From assembly GCF_008274805.1 (NCBI RefSeq), contig NZ_CP022579.1, positions 434,001 through 498,000 of the forward strand: 64,000 nt of DNA, in the 5' to 3' direction. The stretch's first letter is position 1. Every line of letters begins with the position of its first letter. Under the pieces are notes generated by a model. It was not told where the DNA came from. It was given only the letters and a program-made list of their open reading frames with translations, and made no database searches. Below, in pieces: positions 19,125-28,760 of this stretch. The DNA is from Oryzomicrobium terrae. GTDB lineage: Bacteria; Pseudomonadota; Gammaproteobacteria; Burkholderiales; Rhodocyclaceae. A program made the position numbers and the translations under genes.

Positions 19125-19154
19125 TTGGCACAACGGAAAAAATTTCTGTATTAT
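19125..19154 (+). promoter_or_regulatory. Sigma-70 promoter for tRNA-Gln/prs
   Basis: A TTGGCA -35 box at 19125-19130 and a TATTAT -10 box at 19149-19154, with an 18-base spacer in an otherwise GC-rich region, followed by a GC-rich discriminator (CCGCGCC). It lies about 90 bases before the tRNA-Gln, giving a leader of roughly 85 bases to be removed by processing. It is probably the main promoter for tRNA-Gln and for prs read-through. Confidence 0.75.
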
Positions 19155-19245
19155 CCGCGCCTCGCCACTGACGCATTGAGCACACAGCCCGATGCGGTCC
19201 AGGCACCGAATTCCAGGCTTCTTCGGAAGTCGTGAAAAAGGTCAC

Positions 19246-19322
19246 TGGGGAGTCGCCAAGTTGGTTAAGGCACCGGATTTTGATTCCGGCATGCGAGGGT
19301 TCGAGTCCTTCCTCCCCAGCCA
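19246..19322 (+). tRNA. tRNA-Gln (anticodon TTG)
   Basis: A cloverleaf with acceptor stem TGGGGAG/CTCCCCA, D arm CGCCAAGTTGGTTAAGGC, anticodon stem CCGGA/TCCGG around the loop TTTTGAT containing TTG, T arm with GGTTCGAGTCC, discriminator G and encoded CCA. The starting U1-A72 pair is characteristic of bacterial tRNA-Gln. It lies just upstream of prs, as in many betaproteobacteria. Confidence 0.96.
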
Positions 19323-19381
19323 AAATTTTGCAAAACACGGGCAGGCTAATCCCTGCCCGTATTGCTTTCCGGGGTCGCCTC

Positions 19382-20338
19382 ATGGCCTACAACAGCCTGA
19401 TGGTCTTTACCGGCAACGCCAATCCCAAACTGGCGTCCGCCGTCGCGCAAAAGCTCAATATCCAACTCGGCCGGGCCAAGGTGGGCCGCTTTTCCGACGG
19501 TGAGGTGAGCGTCGAGCTTGAAGAGCATGTCCGCGGTCGCGACGTGTTCGTGCTGCAACCGACCTGCGCCCCGTCCAACGACAATCTGATGGAACTGCTG
19601 GTGATGGTGGACGCGCTCAAGCGCGCTTCCGCCGGCCGCATCACCGCCGCGATCCCCTACTTCGGCTACGCCCGCCAGGATCGCCGCTCCCGCTCCTCCC
19701 GGGTGCCCATCGCCGCCAAGCTGGTGGCCAACATGCTCACCGCCGCGGGTGTGGACCGGGTGCTGACCATGGACCTGCATGCCGAGCAGATCCAGGGCTT
19801 CTTCGATATCCCCGTCGATAACATCTACGCCCAGCCGATCCTGCTGGACGACATCCAGACCCGTCGCAAGGACTGGGGTGAGGACCTGATGGTCGTTTCC
19901 CCCGACCACGGCGGCGTGGTGCGCGCCCGGGCCCTGGCCAAGTGCCTGGAGAGCGACCTGGCGATCATCGACAAGCGCCGTCCCAAGGCCAACGTCTCCG
20001 AGGTGATGAACATCATCGGCGACGTGCAGGGCCGCTCCTGCATCATCATGGACGACATCGTCGATACCGCCGGCACCCTGTGCAAGGCCGCCCAGGCCCT
20101 CAAGAACCACGGTGCCAAGGCGGTGCGGGCCTACTGTACCCATGCCGTGCTGTCCGGCGCAGCGATCGAGCGGATCAGCGATTCCGAACTCGACGAACTG
20201 GTGGTTACCGACACCATTCCCCTGCGCGACGAGGCGGCCGCCTGTTCGCGCATCCGCCAGCTTTCCGCGGCGGACCTGATGGCCGAGACCATCCGCCGCA
20301 TCAGCTGCGAAGATTCGGTGTCCGAGCTGTTCGACTAA
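19382..20338 (+). CDS. prs: Ribose-phosphate pyrophosphokinase
   Basis: A 318-residue PRPP synthase converting ribose 5-phosphate and ATP to PRPP for nucleotide, His and Trp synthesis. It starts [17 protein letters not shown] at 19382, after the tRNA; the upstream open frame runs through the tRNA and is not coding. Visible motifs are the flexible-loop [15 protein letters not shown], the metal-binding [17 protein letters not shown] and the PRPP-binding loop [14 protein letters not shown]. Hairpins follow before rplY. Confidence 0.97.
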   Translation: MAYNSLMVFTGNANPKLASAVAQKLNIQLGRAKVGRFSDGEVSVELEEHVRGRDVFVLQPTCAPSNDNLMELLVMVDALKRASAGRITAAIPYFGYARQDRRSRSSRVPIAAKLVANMLTAAGVDRVLTMDLHAEQIQGFFDIPVDNIYAQPILLDDIQTRRKDWGEDLMVVSPDHGGVVRARALAKCLESDLAIIDKRRPKANVSEVMNIIGDVQGRSCIIMDDIVDTAGTLCKAAQALKNHGAKAVRAYCTHAVLSGAAIERISDSELDELVVTDTIPLRDEAAACSRIRQLSAADLMAETIRRISCEDSVSELFD

Positions 20339-20348
20339 GTTTTTTCAG

Positions 20349-20372
20349 CCCCCGGTCATTGCCGGGGGTTGT
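20349..20372 (+). terminator. Hairpin after prs
   Basis: CCCCCGG (20349-20355) pairs with CCGGGGG (20362-20368) over a 6-base loop, followed by TTGTT. The T-tract is weak, so it may attenuate rather than stop transcription into rplY. Confidence 0.6.
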
Positions 20373-20378
20373 TCCGTC

Positions 20379-20407
20379 AGCCGCCTGGTCGCGGGCGGCT
20401 TAATTTT
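20379..20407 (+). promoter_or_regulatory. Leader hairpin directly upstream of rplY
   Basis: AGCCGCC (20379-20385) and GGCGGCT (20394-20400) form a stem followed immediately by TAATTTTT and then the rplY Shine-Dalgarno (GGAG). The shape is that of an intrinsic terminator sitting right on the rplY leader, so it could act as a second terminator for prs or as an attenuator for rplY. Confidence 0.5.
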
Positions 20408-20417
20408 TGGAGTCATC

Positions 20418-21026
20418 ATGAAAATCGAAATCAACGCCAAAAAGCGTGACGTGCAGGGTTCGAGTGCGAGCCGCCGCCTGCGCCGCGCCTCCCAGGTCCC
20501 GGGCATCGTGTACGGTGGCGAAGCCGCTCCCGCATCCATCGTCTTCGACCACAACGAGCTGTACCAGGCCATGCGCAAGGAAGCCTTCCACTCGTCCGTG
20601 CTGACCCTGGCCGTCGACGGTGCCAAGGAACTGGTGCTGCTGCGCGACTACCAGATGCACGCTTACAAGCCCCAGATCCTGCACGTGGACTTCCAGCGCG
20701 TTGACGCCAAGCAGAAGCTGCACACCAAGGTGCCGTTCCACTTCGTGAACGCCGATCTGGCCCCGGGCGTGAAGCTGTCCGGCGGCATCGTCTCCCACGT
20801 CATGAACGAAGTCGAAGTCGAGTGCCTGCCCGCCGACCTGCCCGAGTTCATCGAAGTGGATCTGAAGGACCTGAACGCCGGTCACTCCATCCACGTTTCC
20901 GACCTGAAGCTGCCCAAGGGCGTGAAGCCTGTGCTGCACACCGAAAGCAGCCCGGTTGTCGCCACCATCCTCGCCATCCGTGGCGGGGCTGCTGACGAAG
21001 CCGCTGCCGAAGCGCCGGCCGCCTAA
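20418..21026 (+). CDS. rplY: 50S ribosomal protein L25/general stress protein Ctc
   Basis: A 202-residue long-form L25 that binds 5S rRNA. The N-terminal L25 domain (about residues 1-95) has [21 protein letters not shown], and the C-terminal TL5/Ctc-type beta domain (about 96-190) is followed by an Ala/Glu tail ([10 protein letters not shown]). A good ribosome-binding site (TTGGAGTCATC) precedes the ATG. The long form is usual in betaproteobacteria; E. coli has only the N-terminal domain. It is flanked by hairpins on both sides and followed by pth. Confidence 0.96.
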   Translation: MKIEINAKKRDVQGSSASRRLRRASQVPGIVYGGEAAPASIVFDHNELYQAMRKEAFHSSVLTLAVDGAKELVLLRDYQMHAYKPQILHVDFQRVDAKQKLHTKVPFHFVNADLAPGVKLSGGIVSHVMNEVEVECLPADLPEFIEVDLKDLNAGHSIHVSDLKLPKGVKPVLHTESSPVVATILAIRGGAADEAAAEAPAA

Positions 21027-21045
21027 GCCTGCGCTGGCCGCTGAA

Positions 21046-21084
21046 GCCGCAGGGAGGGGCGCTGCCTTTCCCTGCGGCTTTTTC
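21046..21084 (+). terminator. Intrinsic terminator after rplY
   Basis: GCCGCAGGGA (21046-21055) pairs with TCCCTGCGGC (21069-21078) and is followed by TTTTTCC, a typical rho-independent terminator 20 bases after the rplY stop. Confidence 0.85.
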
Positions 21085-21107
21085 CTTTTTATCCGCCCCA
21101 TTTCGCC

Positions 21108-21686
21108 ATGACCCCTCCGCGCCTCATCGTTGGCCTGGGTAATCCCGGTCCTGACTACGAAGACACCCGCCACAACGCCGGCTTCTGGTTTATCGACCGG
21201 CTCGCCGCCGACCTCAAGGTGAGCCTGGCGCCCCAGGCCAAATTCTTCGGCGAGGCAGGGCGGGCCGGTGATGTCTGGCTGCTCAAGCCGGCAACCTTCA
21301 TGAACCGTTCCGGCCAGGCGGTGGCCGCCCTGGCCCGCTTCTACAAGATCACGCCGGAAGAGGTGCTGGTGGTGCACGACGAACTGGACCTGCTGCCCGG
21401 CGCCATCCGCGTCAAGCAAGGCGGCGGCAACGGCGGCCACAATGGCCTGAAGGACATTCAGGCCCAACTCGGCACCCCCAATTTCTGGCGCCTGCGCCTG
21501 GGTATCGGCCATCCCCGCTCCCTGGAATTGAAGCAGGAAGTGGTGGATTTTGTGCTGCACCGGCCTCGGGCCGACGAGCAGCGCGCCATCGACGAAGCCA
21601 TCGACCGCTGCCGCATTGCCTGGCCCAAGTTGGCCGCCGGGGATTACGCGGCCGCTCAACAACAGCTGCATGGGAAGCCCGCCTGA
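21108..21686 (+). CDS. pth: Peptidyl-tRNA hydrolase
   Basis: A 192-residue enzyme that frees tRNA from prematurely released peptidyl-tRNA. Family motifs seen: [19 protein letters not shown], with the catalytic His in [15 protein letters not shown], the conserved Asp in [11 protein letters not shown], and [12 protein letters not shown]. The ATG at 21108 follows the rplY terminator within about 25 bases, so transcription probably depends on read-through or an unseen promoter. It overlaps the next gene by one base (TGATG). Confidence 0.96.
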   Translation: MTPPRLIVGLGNPGPDYEDTRHNAGFWFIDRLAADLKVSLAPQAKFFGEAGRAGDVWLLKPATFMNRSGQAVAALARFYKITPEEVLVVHDELDLLPGAIRVKQGGGNGGHNGLKDIQAQLGTPNFWRLRLGIGHPRSLELKQEVVDFVLHRPRADEQRAIDEAIDRCRIAWPKLAAGDYAAAQQQLHGKPA

Positions 21687-22189
21687 TGAGTACCAAGCTA
21701 CCGCCCTTGATGGGCCGCCTGCTGGCCCTGTTGCCCAGCCGGGGGCTGCGCCTCGAACCCCAGGACGACACGCTGCTGGCTGGCGGCCTGGAGCGGGAGG
21801 GGGCCCGTTTCGGCCTGATGCTCGGCACCCGCGAGGATGAGCGTCTGCTCATCGCCCTGGTACATTTTCTCGTCGATATTCCCGATGCCTTGCTGTCCGA
21901 TTGCGCGCTGCTACTGGCCGGGCTCAACCGGGGCTTGGCCCGGGGGCGCTTCGAGCTGGATCTGGCCGAAGGCCAGGTGCATTACTTCTGGTCTGCCGAT
22001 TTCGCCGAAACCGAACTGAGCGCCACCCGCCTCGACCGCTTTCTCCTGCCGGTGCTGGAGCAAGGCTTTCGTGCCTGCCCCTTGATCGAAGCCTTCGCCA
22101 CCGGCCGGTTATCGCTCGACGAGGCCTTTGCACGCATTGCCGACGTGCGGGTGGAACTGGACCAGGTTCCCGGGGTGAGCCTCGGCTGA
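21686..22189 (+). CDS. YbjN-like/chaperone-like small protein
   Basis: A 167-residue soluble acidic protein with alternating strands and helices. A central region (LLIALVHFLVDIPDALLSDCALLLAGLNRG, here read as consecutive segments, and later QVHYFWSADF) resembles the YbjN / type III chaperone-like fold, in which a short protein helps or senses partner proteins. No catalytic motif is visible. Its start codon overlaps the pth stop, so it is translationally coupled to pth. Assignment to the YbjN fold is by general pattern only and is uncertain; treat it as hypothetical. Confidence 0.75.
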   Translation: MSTKLPPLMGRLLALLPSRGLRLEPQDDTLLAGGLEREGARFGLMLGTREDERLLIALVHFLVDIPDALLSDCALLLAGLNRGLARGRFELDLAEGQVHYFWSADFAETELSATRLDRFLLPVLEQGFRACPLIEAFATGRLSLDEAFARIADVRVELDQVPGVSLG

Positions 22190-22212
22190 AAGCCGGTCCG
22201 GCCCACCCCCGG

Positions 22213-22221
22213 TGATACAAT
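22213..22221 (+). promoter_or_regulatory. Extended -10 promoter for ychF
   Basis: TGATACAAT combines a TG extension with a TACAAT -10 box, about 53 bases before the ychF ATG. No good -35 box is present, as is common for extended -10 promoters. Confidence 0.5.
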
Positions 22222-22273
22222 CCGGGCGCCCCGCTTGGGTGCCCCTTAAATGTCGCAACGCTAGGAAAACGAG

Positions 22274-23365
<1,092 letters not shown>

Positions 23366-23388
23366 GCGCTGCAGCATCCGCCACGATC

Positions 23389-23417
23389 GAGCCCCACCAT
23401 GGTGGGGCTCTTTTTTT
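23389..23417 (+). terminator. Intrinsic terminator after ychF
   Basis: GAGCCCCACC (23389-23398) pairs perfectly with GGTGGGGCTC (23401-23410) and is followed by seven T residues. Confidence 0.92.
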
Positions 23418-23578
23418 GTCGGGGCTCCTGCGGGTTGCTCGTGCTCACCCCGTTGGAGGTTGGTCTTGGCGTGCAGATCTATGCCCTCGGGTTAGCTTTT
23501 TGTCATTAATTGGCAATGGCCCCGCCGTTACAATCGCGGGTTTCGATTGCCGTCGTGCGCGGCGTGCGCCGTGGGACT

Positions 23579-25195
23579 ATGGAAATCCTTGCAAGTATCT
23601 TTGCCGGTCTGGGCCTGTTCTTCATTGGCATCCGCCTGATCGGCAACCATCTCAAGCAATTGGCCGGGCGCCGGATGCGCGCCCTGATTGCCCGGGCGGT
23701 GTCGGGGCGGGGCGCCGTCACCCTGTTCGGTCTTGTCGCCGGTGCGATCATGCAGAGCGTCAATGCCGTGACCTATGTGCTGGTCGCCCTGGTGACGGCC
23801 GGAGCGATCGAGAATCGGCGCGCTTTTCCGGTCATCAGCTGGGCCAACATCGGCACGTCGATGCTGGTGATCGTGGCGGCCCTCAACCTGCACCTGCTGG
23901 CGCTGTTCCTGGTCGGTGCCATCGGCATCGCCTTCTATCTCAACCTCGACCAGTCGGCGCGCTATCGCCATGCGGTCGGGGCGCTGCTGGGGGTAGGGCT
24001 GCTGTTCCTCGGCATCGACCTGATCAAGTCCGGTTCGTCGATCCTCAAACAAGTGGACTGGCTCAAGGACGGCATGCTGTATGCCGCCCACTACCCCGTG
24101 CTGAGCTTTGCCATCGGCACCGGAGTCGCCCTGGTGGCGCAATCGTCGTCCACCATCACCATCGTAGCCATGGCCATGGCAACCGCCGGATTGCTCTCCT
24201 TCGAGGCCGGGGCCATGGTCGTCATCGGCGCCGGCTGCGGTTCGGCGCTTTCGGCGTGGGCCTTGGCCGGGCGCCTGCAGGGGAGCGCACGGCAGCTGGT
24301 GCTGTACCAGATCGTCCTCAAGGGCTTGGGCGTCGCGTCGTTGCTGCTATTGTTCGTTATCGACCAGTTCGAGGGGCAGACCCTGGTTGTGCCGCTGCTG
24401 GCGCACTTGAAGCTCTCCCCGGCGGCCCAACTGGCGGCCGTCTATGTCGTGCTGCAACTGGCCTCGGATCTGGCCATGCGGGTGCTGAACCGGCCGGTAC
24501 TGGCCCTGATCGAGCGGTGTGCGCCGCCCTCGATGGCAGAGGTTCTGGGGCGCCCGCACTACCTGCAGGATGGCGCTCTGGCCGAGTCGGAAAGCGCCCT
24601 GCTGCTGGTGGACAAGGAGCAGCAACGGCTGCTGGCCAGTCTGGCGCTCTACCTCGATCCCCTTCGCGCAGAGGGACAGAAAGAGACCTTGCTGCTCGAT
24701 GCGCGTTACGACGCCGAGCGCAACGTGATGCGCGAGTGCGATCAGTTTCTGACCGAGGTTGCCGACCGCAACCACAGCCGGGAAGTGCTGGAGCAGACCA
24801 TCGTCTTCCGCGACCGCAACGCCTTGATCGCCTCGCTGCAGGACAGCCTGTTCGAACTGGCCAGCCTGGCGGGCAGCTCCAGCCATGCCCGTGAGGTGCG
24901 GGGGTTGATCGACAACCTGGTCGAAAGTCTGCACATGATGCTGGAAGTGCTGGCCGAAGCCGCGGCTTCGCCCGAGGCGGAAGACCTGCACCTGCTGCGT
25001 GCCCTGACCCATGACCGCTCGGAGTTGATGGACGGCATCCGCAAACGTTTGCAGGGTGGCGAGGCGGACATCGCGCCCGATGTGCAGCAGGCGGCGTTTG
25101 CCGCCACCACCCTGTTCGAGCGCTGCGTCTGGCTGTTGCGCCGCTACGTGCTGCTGCTCGACACCCGGACCGGCGCGGCAGCCGGCCAGGCCTGA
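23579..25195 (+). CDS. Na/Pi cotransporter family protein with PhoU-like C-terminus
   Basis: A 538-residue membrane protein of the NptA/YjbB family (sodium-phosphate symport or phosphate export). The first ~330 residues hold about eight hydrophobic segments with two Na_Pi_cotrans repeats; the repeat signature is visible as AGAIMQSVNAVTYV and ALVAQSSSTITIV. The C-terminal ~190 residues are soluble and helical, like PhoU. The ATG at 23579 (MEILASIFAGLGLFFIG) starts the first membrane helix; the longer frame upstream is Arg-rich and overlaps a likely promoter. In the first repeat QSVNA replaces the usual QSSSA. It is monocistronic between ychF and the convergent STAS gene. Confidence 0.9.
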   Translation: MEILASIFAGLGLFFIGIRLIGNHLKQLAGRRMRALIARAVSGRGAVTLFGLVAGAIMQSVNAVTYVLVALVTAGAIENRRAFPVISWANIGTSMLVIVAALNLHLLALFLVGAIGIAFYLNLDQSARYRHAVGALLGVGLLFLGIDLIKSGSSILKQVDWLKDGMLYAAHYPVLSFAIGTGVALVAQSSSTITIVAMAMATAGLLSFEAGAMVVIGAGCGSALSAWALAGRLQGSARQLVLYQIVLKGLGVASLLLLFVIDQFEGQTLVVPLLAHLKLSPAAQLAAVYVVLQLASDLAMRVLNRPVLALIERCAPPSMAEVLGRPHYLQDGALAESESALLLVDKEQQRLLASLALYLDPLRAEGQKETLLLDARYDAERNVMRECDQFLTEVADRNHSREVLEQTIVFRDRNALIASLQDSLFELASLAGSSSHAREVRGLIDNLVESLHMMLEVLAEAAASPEAEDLHLLRALTHDRSELMDGIRKRLQGGEADIAPDVQQAAFAATTLFERCVWLLRRYVLLLDTRTGAAAGQA

Positions 25196-25220
25196 TGTAC
25201 CTGGCGGGTGGCGCGGGTTG

Positions 25221-25565
25221 TCAGGCCTGGAGTTGCGCCAGGGCCAGATCCTGGTTTTCGGCGATATTCAGGATTTTCAGGAAGCCGCTGATCTCGAAGA
25301 CTTCGCGCACGTGGGGCTGCAGGTTGCACAGGACGAGTTGCCCCTGGCTTTGCTTGGAGCGCTTGGCCGCCATCAGGACCACCCGCAGCCCGGCGCTGGA
25401 GATGTAGTCCAGGCCCGAGAAGTCCATGAGCACCCGGCGGGCGGGGTGGAGGAAAAGGTCATGCAGGGTCTTTTCGAAACCGGGGGCGGTGGCGCTGTCG
25501 AGGCGGCCGGCGAGGGTGACCGTCTGGGCGATGTCGCCGGCGAGGATGTCGGATTGAAAACTCAC
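25221..25565 (-). CDS. STAS-domain anti-sigma factor antagonist
   Basis: A 114-residue single STAS domain (SpoIIAA/RsbV type). The phosphorylatable Ser lies in DFSGLDYISSAGLRVVLMAA, preceded by the usual beta strand RRVLMD. The start is the GTG at 25565 with GGAG eight bases upstream; the much longer frame upstream is out of family and overlaps the next gene. In the partner-switching scheme the unphosphorylated STAS protein binds the RsbW-type kinase encoded next door and is reactivated by the SpoIIE phosphatase. It is third in the minus-strand set phosphatase-kinase-STAS. Confidence 0.92.
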   Translation of the reverse strand: MSFQSDILAGDIAQTVTLAGRLDSATAPGFEKTLHDLFLHPARRVLMDFSGLDYISSAGLRVVLMAAKRSKQSQGQLVLCNLQPHVREVFEISGFLKILNIAENQDLALAQLQA

Positions 25566-25642
25566 GGGTGCTCCTTGCAAAGTAGGGGGCCAAGTAGGCG
25601 CGGCGCGCCGGACGAGACGCCCGGGGCGGAAACCGGCAGCGC

Positions 25643-26086
25643 TTACTGGCGCAGGGTCTTGAGCAGGACGATCAGGTTGCCGCTGCCGTCGTAGTAGGCG
25701 CGTACATCGTCCATCATCGTCTTGACCAGATGGACCCCGAGCCCGCCGATCGGACGCGCATCGACGTCGGCCTCGAGTTCGGGGGCGGGGGCTTCGGAGA
25801 AGGGGTCGAAGGGCGGCGCATCGTCCTTCAAAAGGATTTCCAGCCACTCGTCGGAGATGCTCAGGCGCACATGGATGCGGCGGTCCTGGGCACCCTGCAG
25901 CCCGTGCTGGATGGTGTTGGTCGCCAATTCCTCAAGGCACAGGTTGGCGGCAAAGGCCAGGTCGGGACGCTCTGGGAGCGAACGCTCCACGGCACTGGAA
26001 AGGTGGGCAATTTCGTCGAGCTGGCTGGGCAGGTCGTACTCCAGCAGCAGCCTCTTGTTCTTCAGAATGAACGGTGCGCTATCCAT
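25643..26086 (-). CDS. RsbW/SpoIIAB-like serine kinase (HATPase_c_2)
   Basis: A 147-residue GHKL-fold ATP-binding protein. The N-box is LCLEELATNTIQHG, followed by the D-box region ILLKDDAPPFDP and a G-box variant GGLGVHLVKTMMDDV, all as in anti-sigma-factor serine kinases. It should phosphorylate the STAS protein encoded 77 bases downstream and sequester an unidentified partner. No cognate sigma factor gene is in the window, so the output could be another effector, as in gammaproteobacterial biofilm switches. It begins 12 bases after the phosphatase gene. Confidence 0.92.
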   Translation of the reverse strand: MDSAPFILKNKRLLLEYDLPSQLDEIAHLSSAVERSLPERPDLAFAANLCLEELATNTIQHGLQGAQDRRIHVRLSISDEWLEILLKDDAPPFDPFSEAPAPELEADVDARPIGGLGVHLVKTMMDDVRAYYDGSGNLIVLLKTLRQ

Positions 26087-26098
26087 GGGGTGGTGTCC

Positions 26099-28366
26099 CT
26101 ATTTGCGGCAGAGAATCAGGCTCGTCAGGTCGTCGGAGGCTTCGGCGCCGGCCACGAAGGTTTCGACATCGCGGACCAGGCTGGCAATGATTGTGGCAGC
26201 GGCTGTGTCGGGGGCGATACGAGCCAGCCAGGCGTGCAGGCGCGCATCGCCATAGGCCTCGCCGCTGGCGGCAAAGGCTTCGGTGACGCCGTCGGTGTAG
26301 AGCAGGAGAGCGTCGCCGCGTTGCAGGGTGACCTGCTGGTCGCTGTAGGCCATGTCCGACATGACGCCCAGCGCCACGTCCATGGGGCTGGGCAGCGCCT
26401 CGACAGTGCCCGCGGCCTGGCGCCGCAACGGGGAGGCGTGGCCGGCATTGGCATAGGTGAACAGGCCCGTGACGGGGTCGTAGATGGCATAGCAGGCGGT
26501 AACGAACAGCTCCATCGGGTTGCGTTCGCAGAGCAGGTCGTTGGCGTGGGCGAGCACCCAGGATGGAGCGTTACCGGTGACGGCCAGATCGAGCAGGACG
26601 GTGTGGGACACCGCCATGAAGAAGGCCGCCCCCACACCCTTGCCCGAGACGTCGGCGATCAGCAGCCCGTAGCGGCCATCCGGCAGGGGGAAACAGTCGT
26701 AGAAGTCCCCACCCAGCTCCCGGGCGGGGTACATCGCCGCATGTACCGCCCAGTGCGTTTCGTCGGGGAAGCGTTGCGGCAGGATGGCCCGTTGCATGTT
26801 GCGCGCCAGCATCAATTCTTCCTGGACCCGCTCTCCCGCGATGCGCAAGGCCTCGTTCTTCTCGGCCAACTCGCTGGTGCGGGCGGCCACCTGCTCTTCC
26901 AGTTCGCGCTGCCGCGATGCGTTCTGCTCGCGGATCACTTCCAGCAGTTGTTCGAACTTGCTCGCCACCGTATTGAAGTTGCGGGCGACAAAGACGAGCT
27001 CGTCGCGGGTGTCGAGGCGGATACGGGTATCGAGCCGACCACTGCAGAATGCCTCCGTGCCATCGGCGAGGTGGCGCAGCGAGCCGAGGGTCGACAAGTA
27101 GATGCCGGCGAACAGGTAAGCTATGGCGCCGATGGTGCCAACCAGGAGGACGGCAATCAGCAATTGGGAACGTTGCAGGGCGCTGATGCGTGCGCGCAGC
27201 GCGTCGTCGGCGTGCTGGATCGTGGCGAACAGCAGGGAGCGGGTGCGGTGCACGTTGCTGTTGGCGAGGGCGCGCAATTCGGCCAGAGCCGTGGGGCTGT
27301 CGAGGGTCTGCTCGGCGCTGCTCTGCTGCTCGGCGATGTGCTCCAGCAGCTCCGCCAGTTCCTGTTGCAACGGTGTGGCTTGAGGGTGAACGCGGGTCAG
27401 CTGGGTAATGCCGGCCTGAAGGCTGGGGGCCGACTCCGAGAGCACGACCTGGGCGCCCAGCGCGTAGGAGGCCATCTTGCCGTTGGGCCGGGCCCGGGCC
27501 TTGGTGCCATAGAGTGTCCGGTAAGAGGTCCCTTGCTGCCCGGCGATGCGTTCCAGCAGGTCGTCGAGGTTTTGCTGCAGGTCGGCGATCTCGGGATGCC
27601 CGGCAGCGAGCTTGGCCAGGCCGGCCTGCAGGGCGGCGGCCGAATCGGACAGGGCCTGGGAGCCGAGCGCCGACGAGGCCATCTCCCGTGAGTTGAGGGT
27701 CAGGGCGTCCCGTTGCCGTGCCAGGGTTTCCGCCACCTGGGGGAGCCGGGTGGTCAGCATGTCGAAGGTCGCGCCGAGTTCGCCGTCCTGGGGCAGCCGG
27801 TAGGCCCGGGAGCTGTCCCGGATCAGTTCGAGCAGGGCGGTGAGGGTGCTGTTGAGGGCTGTGAATCGCCGTGCCTGGTTGGCGTCATCCTTGCCGTTGC
27901 CCCGGGCCTGGCGCCAGTCGCTCTGCAGGCGTGCCACCACCGTGCTGCTTTCCTTGGTGGGGAGCTGCGCCCAGTGGTCCTGAAGTGCCACGAACAGGGC
28001 ATCGACGGTGGCCTGGTTGGCCTGCCCCGCGACCGTTGCGCTGCGTTGTTCGACCAGGGCGAACAGGGTGTCGATCTGCCGGGCGTATTCCTTCAAGCCC
28101 TGGCGCTCCGTCTGGGCCTGAAGAATCTCCGTATGCACCTGGCGGAGCAGGGGGACGCTCAGGGCGGTGAGGGCGGACAGCACCACGGCGCCCACCAGCA
28201 TGTACTTGCGTGAAAAGCTGAGGCGTCCGGACAACCAGATGGTTGGGGCAAGGAAGCGTTGCAAGCGTGATTTTCTGGTGCGGCGGCCGGACTCGCCGGC
28301 CGTGCCGGGAAGGGCGACGGATGGCGGTGATGCGGCGTTGGCGGGGGATGAGGTCGATTCGGTCAC
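26099..28366 (-). CDS. Membrane HAMP-SpoIIE (PP2C) serine phosphatase
   Basis: A 755-residue RsbU-like sensor phosphatase. A membrane segment near residues 55-75 and another near 400-430 flank a helical sensory region of about 330 residues containing two similar ~90-residue segments (each with a long L-x-x-L-A pattern and an SALGSQAL/YALGAQVV block). A HAMP domain, a coiled coil (residues about 480-530) and the PP2C SpoIIE domain follow, with ARELGGDFYDCFPL, LIADVSGKGVGAAFFMA and LLLYTDGVTEAF providing the metal-binding Asp residues. It dephosphorylates STAS partners in response to a periplasmic or membrane signal. It is first in the minus-strand switch operon. Confidence 0.92.
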   Translation of the reverse strand: MTESTSSPANAASPPSVALPGTAGESGRRTRKSRLQRFLAPTIWLSGRLSFSRKYMLVGAVVLSALTALSVPLLRQVHTEILQAQTERQGLKEYARQIDTLFALVEQRSATVAGQANQATVDALFVALQDHWAQLPTKESSTVVARLQSDWRQARGNGKDDANQARRFTALNSTLTALLELIRDSSRAYRLPQDGELGATFDMLTTRLPQVAETLARQRDALTLNSREMASSALGSQALSDSAAALQAGLAKLAAGHPEIADLQQNLDDLLERIAGQQGTSYRTLYGTKARARPNGKMASYALGAQVVLSESAPSLQAGITQLTRVHPQATPLQQELAELLEHIAEQQSSAEQTLDSPTALAELRALANSNVHRTRSLLFATIQHADDALRARISALQRSQLLIAVLLVGTIGAIAYLFAGIYLSTLGSLRHLADGTEAFCSGRLDTRIRLDTRDELVFVARNFNTVASKFEQLLEVIREQNASRQRELEEQVAARTSELAEKNEALRIAGERVQEELMLARNMQRAILPQRFPDETHWAVHAAMYPARELGGDFYDCFPLPDGRYGLLIADVSGKGVGAAFFMAVSHTVLLDLAVTGNAPSWVLAHANDLLCERNPMELFVTACYAIYDPVTGLFTYANAGHASPLRRQAAGTVEALPSPMDVALGVMSDMAYSDQQVTLQRGDALLLYTDGVTEAFAASGEAYGDARLHAWLARIAPDTAAATIIASLVRDVETFVAGAEASDDLTSLILCRK

Positions 28367-28682
28367 GTGAAGCTGCTACGGCGGGAGGCGCCAGATTCGG
28401 CTGGGCTTCCCGCGCTTTGTTTCCACCGCAAGGACGGAGGCGGCGGGATGTTGTGCAGTGGGAGCCCTTTTTAGGCAGGGCCTGGGGGCTGGTTTGATTC
28501 TTTTGGAATAATGCCATTTGTTTATTTCGGCAAGGTTACGGTTTGATGTCGGCGCGCGGGGCGAAGGGGGAGGTATGTGCACCCGGGCGTGGTGTCTGTG
28601 CGCCGTGCGCAGCCATGAAGCGCCTGCTTCCTTATGGTTGCGCTGCGTTTTGCATGGCGTACCCCTTTGTCGCCGCACCAGT
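28367..28682. other. Intergenic region upstream of the SpoIIE phosphatase gene
   Basis: No coding sequence is supported here. On the minus strand a TTGCCG box and a TATTCC box separated by 17 bases occur around 28505-28533, a possible sigma-70 promoter for the phosphatase operon with a leader of roughly 130 bases. The stretch 28500-28530 is AT rich compared with its surroundings. Confidence 0.4.
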
Positions 28683-28705
28683 AAAAAGCCCCGCATTGCG
28701 GGGCT
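28683..28705 (-). terminator. Intrinsic terminator after formyltransferase gene
   Basis: AGCCCCGC (28687-28694) pairs with GCGGGGCT (28698-28705). On the minus strand the stem is followed by TTTTTAC, giving a good terminator 55 bases after the formyltransferase stop. Confidence 0.85.
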
Positions 28706-28760
28706 GTTTAAGTCGTTCGGGCGGTTTCCCGCCGTGCAGCGGTCGAGCGTGGCGCCGCCA

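Noticed and set aside
19232-19381. An N-terminal extension of Prs
   Set aside because: The open frame continues upstream but passes through the tRNA-Gln gene; family length and the conserved [11 protein letters not shown] start set the ATG at 19382.
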